Of a stretch of DNA of 64,000 nucleotides, positions 60,263 through 64,000 are shown in pieces. The stretch is from Sweltsa coloradensis (Eukaryota > Arthropoda > Insecta > Plecoptera > Chloroperlidae). The notes below the pieces were generated by a model, which had not been told where the DNA came from, ran no database searches, and saw only the letters and a program-made list of their open reading frames with translations. The position numbers were made by a program, and so were the translations under genes. Each line of letters opens with the position of its first letter. Positions within the stretch are counted from its first letter, which is position 1. Location of the stretch: assembly GCA_024449915.1 (NCBI GenBank), contig JAMZAV010000103.1:496001-560000 (forward strand). Reading direction: 5' to 3'.

Positions 60263-61621
60263 ACTCTAGTGTTGAATGACCCGGCACCTCCACCATTTAG
60301 CATGCGATCCGAAATTTGAAGAAATACATACATTTTTCTTAAATATTAACATATTCCCAAAAATTCCTATCCTCGTCCGAGTTTTTGATTCATATTTAAT
60401 GTATTTTTTAATTTACAGATTTTCAATATATCAATACGGAGAAAAAAATATCAACATCTAAAATATTCCCACATATCGCTTTATTTACCCAGACCTAAAA
60501 GCAGGGATTTCTTCCATGTATGGATAGTCTTCCTTGGCGACGCTAAGTGTCGAAGAACACAAAAGAACACAAGTCTTGTGTTCTTTTGTTTAAGTTCCGG
60601 AAATGTTGAAAAAATAAAATAGATTTGTGTGATTCTAGGATTTGGTAAAATCGTCAAAATTCGACAATTCTGGAAAATTGATTTTGATTTATACGCACTA
60701 ACTTTAAATCATCTATTTCCATTCAAAAGTGCAAATATCCTTGCTTGACACCCACATAAAGTTTCATATGAATCATACATTAAATAGGTATAGATAACTG
60801 CAAACAAATGTGATATATCACCAAATATAAAAATTATTTTCCACTATTTTCTGTCACTGTCTCATATCAAAAATAACTAAAGCGTGTGTGTTTTGTTCAA
60901 CCCTGAATCTAGTTAGAGCTGACCCTAATCAGCAGGTAATAATCAAGCCATCTTACTTGGAGGTATGGTATAACGGGGTTGGTTATGGGGTTTATTATGT
61001 TCAGTTTAACACTAATGATTACAACATAACTTATGTTTTATGGTAGAACCAACATCCAAGGTGCCTCATAAACGTAGATCGCCCGTTCAAATGTTACATT
61101 GCCATCCCCCAACAATCAGGCACTTTCTGAAATTTCGTTCAGGAAACCAGCATGCTCAATGCAACGATTGTCATTAATACAATTCTAGCGGAAACACATA
61201 ATTTTTAAATGTTATATGAACAAATTAGCCTTGAAGTTGTATAATTGAATAGAGTAGACGGTAGACGATTTTTAAATATAATAATTTAAATGTAATCAAT
61301 TATTTACATAGAGATGCATAATATTATTTAGGACTAACTTGTGGTAACAAGTAGGGCTGGTCAAATATATCGATGTGGGAATATTTTCGATGTCAATATT
61401 TGGATTCGATCCATATCGAAATATCGGAAAAAATCAAAAGTTTGTTTAAAACGAGAAATCTTAAACAAGGGTAATAGTATTTGGGGAAGTAAATATGTAA
61501 TCCCTTCATGCTGTAAATACCTCATAATTTGGATTTATTTCTTCAAATTTCAGTTCGGTTTGTTGGGTGTGCAGGGGAGAATTTTAGTTATGGTGGAGGT
61601 GCCGGGTCATTGAACTAGAGT
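60263..61621. mobile_element. 1.36-kb element with about 30-bp terminal inverted repeats
   Basis: A 21-bp perfect inverted pair with core CCCGGCACCTCCACCA lies at 60276-60296 and 61590-61610. Outside it, ACTCTAGT is also inverted on both sides, with a 3-base gap. Further in, TGAAATTTGAAGAAATA-like sequence is inverted as well. No target duplication is clear. Interior ORFs are short and unrecognised, so it is non-autonomous or decayed. The core also occurs in both units of the 10-kb tandem duplication. Confidence 0.75.
60559..60589. repeat. Perfect 15-bp palindrome (hairpin)
   Basis: ACAAAAGAACACAAG (60559-60573) and CTTGTGTTCTTTTGT (60575-60589) are exact reverse complements with a 1-base spacer, inside the TIR element. 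It could form a cruciform or, if transcribed, a terminator-like hairpin. Confidence 0.9.
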
Positions 61622-63217
61622 GTATACGAAAAGGTAAAACTCGTAAATATTTTGACGATGCCTATGCATATTATGCCTACTCTTTTGATACAAATTTTTG
61701 TGCTTCCATTTTGTTATTTATAATTTTTGCACCAATAATAATATAATGTATAATATATAATAATATAACATATAACATATAATATAAATATTATTATTAA
61801 TTTTTGTCATATTTAAAATAAAGGCAGATATACAAAATATCACAGAGAAGAATGTTTAAAAAAATGATTAAATTGAATGAATGAAAATGATTAAATGATT
61901 GAATAACGCTTTAACAGTTGATCTTTTCTACATAGATGATTCTGCATCCAATGTTTGATAAAACCCAGCTCGTTTAAACTATATACACGGACCCTCTAGA
62001 GTCTAGATCCAGCCTCTGTGAAGTGACTTGACGTACATTCATAATATGCTCCACTTACTATTAGTATTTTTTTTTATTATTAGTATTTGTGTTTAAATTT
62101 TGCACCATATTATTATTTTGAAGGCTTGACACTGATAAAAATTAACCAATTTAAGTGCCATATTACTTCACAGAATTTGTCCACGGAATGTCACACGTTG
62201 CTTAATCACTTTAATATAAATTTTATTATATTTACTATTTAGGGATATCACACACAATTCTGTGTTTAAGGGCTATGCTCATTGTGATATTCCTAATGAT
62301 TATGTACATAATGTGATGATCATTGAATAATAATAAATAAATTAATTAATAAATAAATAAATAAATAAATAAAATGAACAAATTTAACATTTACGTAAAG
62401 AAGAGAATTATTGGTCAGTTGTAGTTAAAGTGCGATAGAAACTCAATCGCTCTCGAGTTCCACAGCTCAACAGACATCGATCAGCTTCTCACCTATTCCA
62501 AGTAGCTATACTCGGTATTAACTCTAGTGACCACCGATGGCCAAGACGTAAGAGTAACCAACACCAATGCACCCCGAGACCTAGAGGCCAGCCCAAAGCG
62601 ATGTTTAATATTCTGATCCCCCTGAAATAACCTGGAATCTGATCGGATCGAGTGACGCCATTCGAGCAAGGTGATCGGGTAACCTAGCACGAAAACTAGC
62701 TGGAAGTTACAAAACTGCCAAAAGTGGTCTTGACTATCACCGTTAGGAATTGTCCGCCATATTGCAAGACACAATTTTTTACCATCGACTAATAAAGTAT
62801 TAAAGTGTTAAAGTGTTGATATAAGTGTTAACAATAAAACTAACAGTATTATCGAGTGTTCATAATTTTCTTAATGTTTGTTATATTATCCCATAGTTGT
62901 ATTATTATTATTTATTTATCCAAGAACGGTTTTACAACCAGTAGGATAGCATATAATAAAACCATAAATAATTTATTTATACACTTACTTAACGTATTAT
63001 GAGTGATGTAGGTTATTCACAACAAGTATAAGTTTGTTTAGGAAAAAATTAAACGTTTTGTTTTTAATAGATACAAAGTCGATGTAGGCCTACATATTTG
63101 AAATATTTCCAATCCAGTTATAGAAAAGTGAATATATTATATAAAGTGTAAATAGTTGTAAAATCAATAATAATTATATTATTAATTATGTAAAAGCAAG
63201 AACTGAACTGAGAAGAA
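61622..63217. other. No gene recognised; retroelement tails
   Basis: Simple AT sequence at 61729-61800. A TAAA microsatellite at 62335-62373 looks like a retroelement tail. TATTATTATTTATTTATCC at 62896-62914 looks like a minus-strand tail. The minus ORF 62493-62774 is GC-richer and could be part of a repeat; no domain recognised. Confidence 0.4.
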
Positions 63218-63325
63218 TTGTGGCCTGCAGGGTTGGCTTGGTCGCTTTGATTTAAAGTCCCCCACTGAAAATCAGTTATATAACTGAGTGGGTAGACTCT
63301 AAATAAAAATTTATTTATTTATTTT
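63218..63325 (+). mobile_element. tRNA-derived SINE, family alpha, 3' end only
   Basis: Almost identical to the end of the 3861 copy: GGCCTGCAGGGTTGGCTTGG, TTTGATTTAAAGTCCCCCAC, the CAGTTATATAACTG palindrome, and GTGGGTAGACTCTAAATAAA with a TTTA tail. The head is missing. High identity with copy 1 implies recent activity. Confidence 0.85.
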
Positions 63326-64000
63326 TATTTACACTCATACAAGTACAATCATAATCATCAATTTGAAACTGAATATAACTTAATTGAATCATGACTTTGG
63401 TCCCTTTACAAAAATACCACATTTGTTGCAATATATTTTAAGAGTTGGAGTAAATTAAATGTTATCAGACAACACAAGATGGTAATAGAATTATTATGTA
63501 CAAGGTGTGACATATTGAAATATCAAACTTATTTATTTATTGTTAAAAGTCTTATACAGCACGTTAGTACCATTTTACAAAGATCCTAACTACATGTAAA
63601 TAAATGTCAAGGTGATTATGACATAGCGAATGATACACTAAAAAAAATAAGGAGACAGTAATGAACATAAAACAAATAAAAAATATAAATACTAAGAAAA
63701 AAAGATAACATTGATAATGCATGTCAAATATCAAAATATATAAAACCATTACAAAATTGGTAAACTTCATATATCATAATAAAAATATCAACACTTGATT
63801 GTCTTGTATGGGACGTACACACTACACAGCCAGCGTTCATAGCCATCATGTGCATAGATGGACGTCACTTCTTCCTTGCAACTTTTTTTATATGAGCATG
63901 GAGTTTAAATAGTCCCCTCAAACTCCATGATATGAGCTTCATTGTTCTAAAACATTTTGCTCTTTTTTTGTTTTCTATAGCTTTTTAAAATGTTGAAAAT
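63326..64000. other. No gene recognised
   Basis: AACTTATTTATTTATTG at about 63527-63543 may be a minus-strand retroelement tail. The minus ORF 63564-63770 is a low-complexity hydrophobic translation of AT-rich DNA. Confidence 0.4.

Noticed and set aside
61341..61613. 90-codon ORF at the end of the TIR element
   Set aside because: The C-terminal part is a translation of the terminal inverted repeat; no transposase motif.

Overview
The window looks like AT-rich, repeat-dense nuclear DNA from an arthropod, most likely an insect; a hemipteran is possible, but I cannot fix the species from sequence alone. I find no complete host gene, no rRNA, no convincing tRNA gene, and no bacterial or viral gene cluster. 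The support for an animal genome is a Jockey/CR1-type non-LTR retrotransposon, a Penelope-like element with a GIY-YIG nuclease, tRNA-derived SINEs and Helentron/DINE-1-like elements. Long stretches between them look like intron or intergenic DNA.

Layout: 1-5 kb holds a frameshifted LINE 3' part (about 955-1925), a coding-looking minus-strand fragment with a stop (2187-2444), a SINE (3861-4269) and a small inverted-repeat element (4321-4464). 5-15 kb holds the first copy of a 650-bp TTAA-flanked element (5380-6031), a 131-bp MITE (8873-9003), a tandem duplication (10307-11088) and a perfect 155-bp-arm inverted repeat (13652-14028). 15-35 kb is mostly unrecognisable DNA with SINEs or tRNA-like heads (17960, 24838, 28905, 32600), the second TTAA element (20341-20990), a 66/67-bp tandem pair (26851-26983) and a minus-strand LINE tail (33185-33920). 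35-53 kb is the transposon core: a Helentron-like family with four D1 copies and a related D2 element, a 1-kb hAT-like element (39832-40848), the third TTAA element (41465-42114) and a 5'-truncated LINE with a 498-codon open RT frame (42171-44226). 54-64 kb holds a Penelope-like 3' end (54420-55100) with a hammerhead-like fold, a LINE tail resembling the SINE tail (57820-58095), a candidate small exon (59460-59556), a 1.36-kb TIR element (60263-61621) and a SINE tail (63218-63325).

No genes here work together as a pathway. The functional relationships are between transposons: the SINEs appear to share a 3' hairpin with a LINE tail, and the TIR and Helentron-like elements are non-autonomous and depend on proteins encoded elsewhere. 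Several GC-richer islands (23.6, 36.7, 37.5, 50.4 and 53.8 kb) are the best candidates for host regulatory DNA. The least conventional structures are the perfect 155-bp inverted repeat, the Helentron-like cluster with internal 160-185-bp tandem repeats, and the TTAA-flanked 650-bp family.
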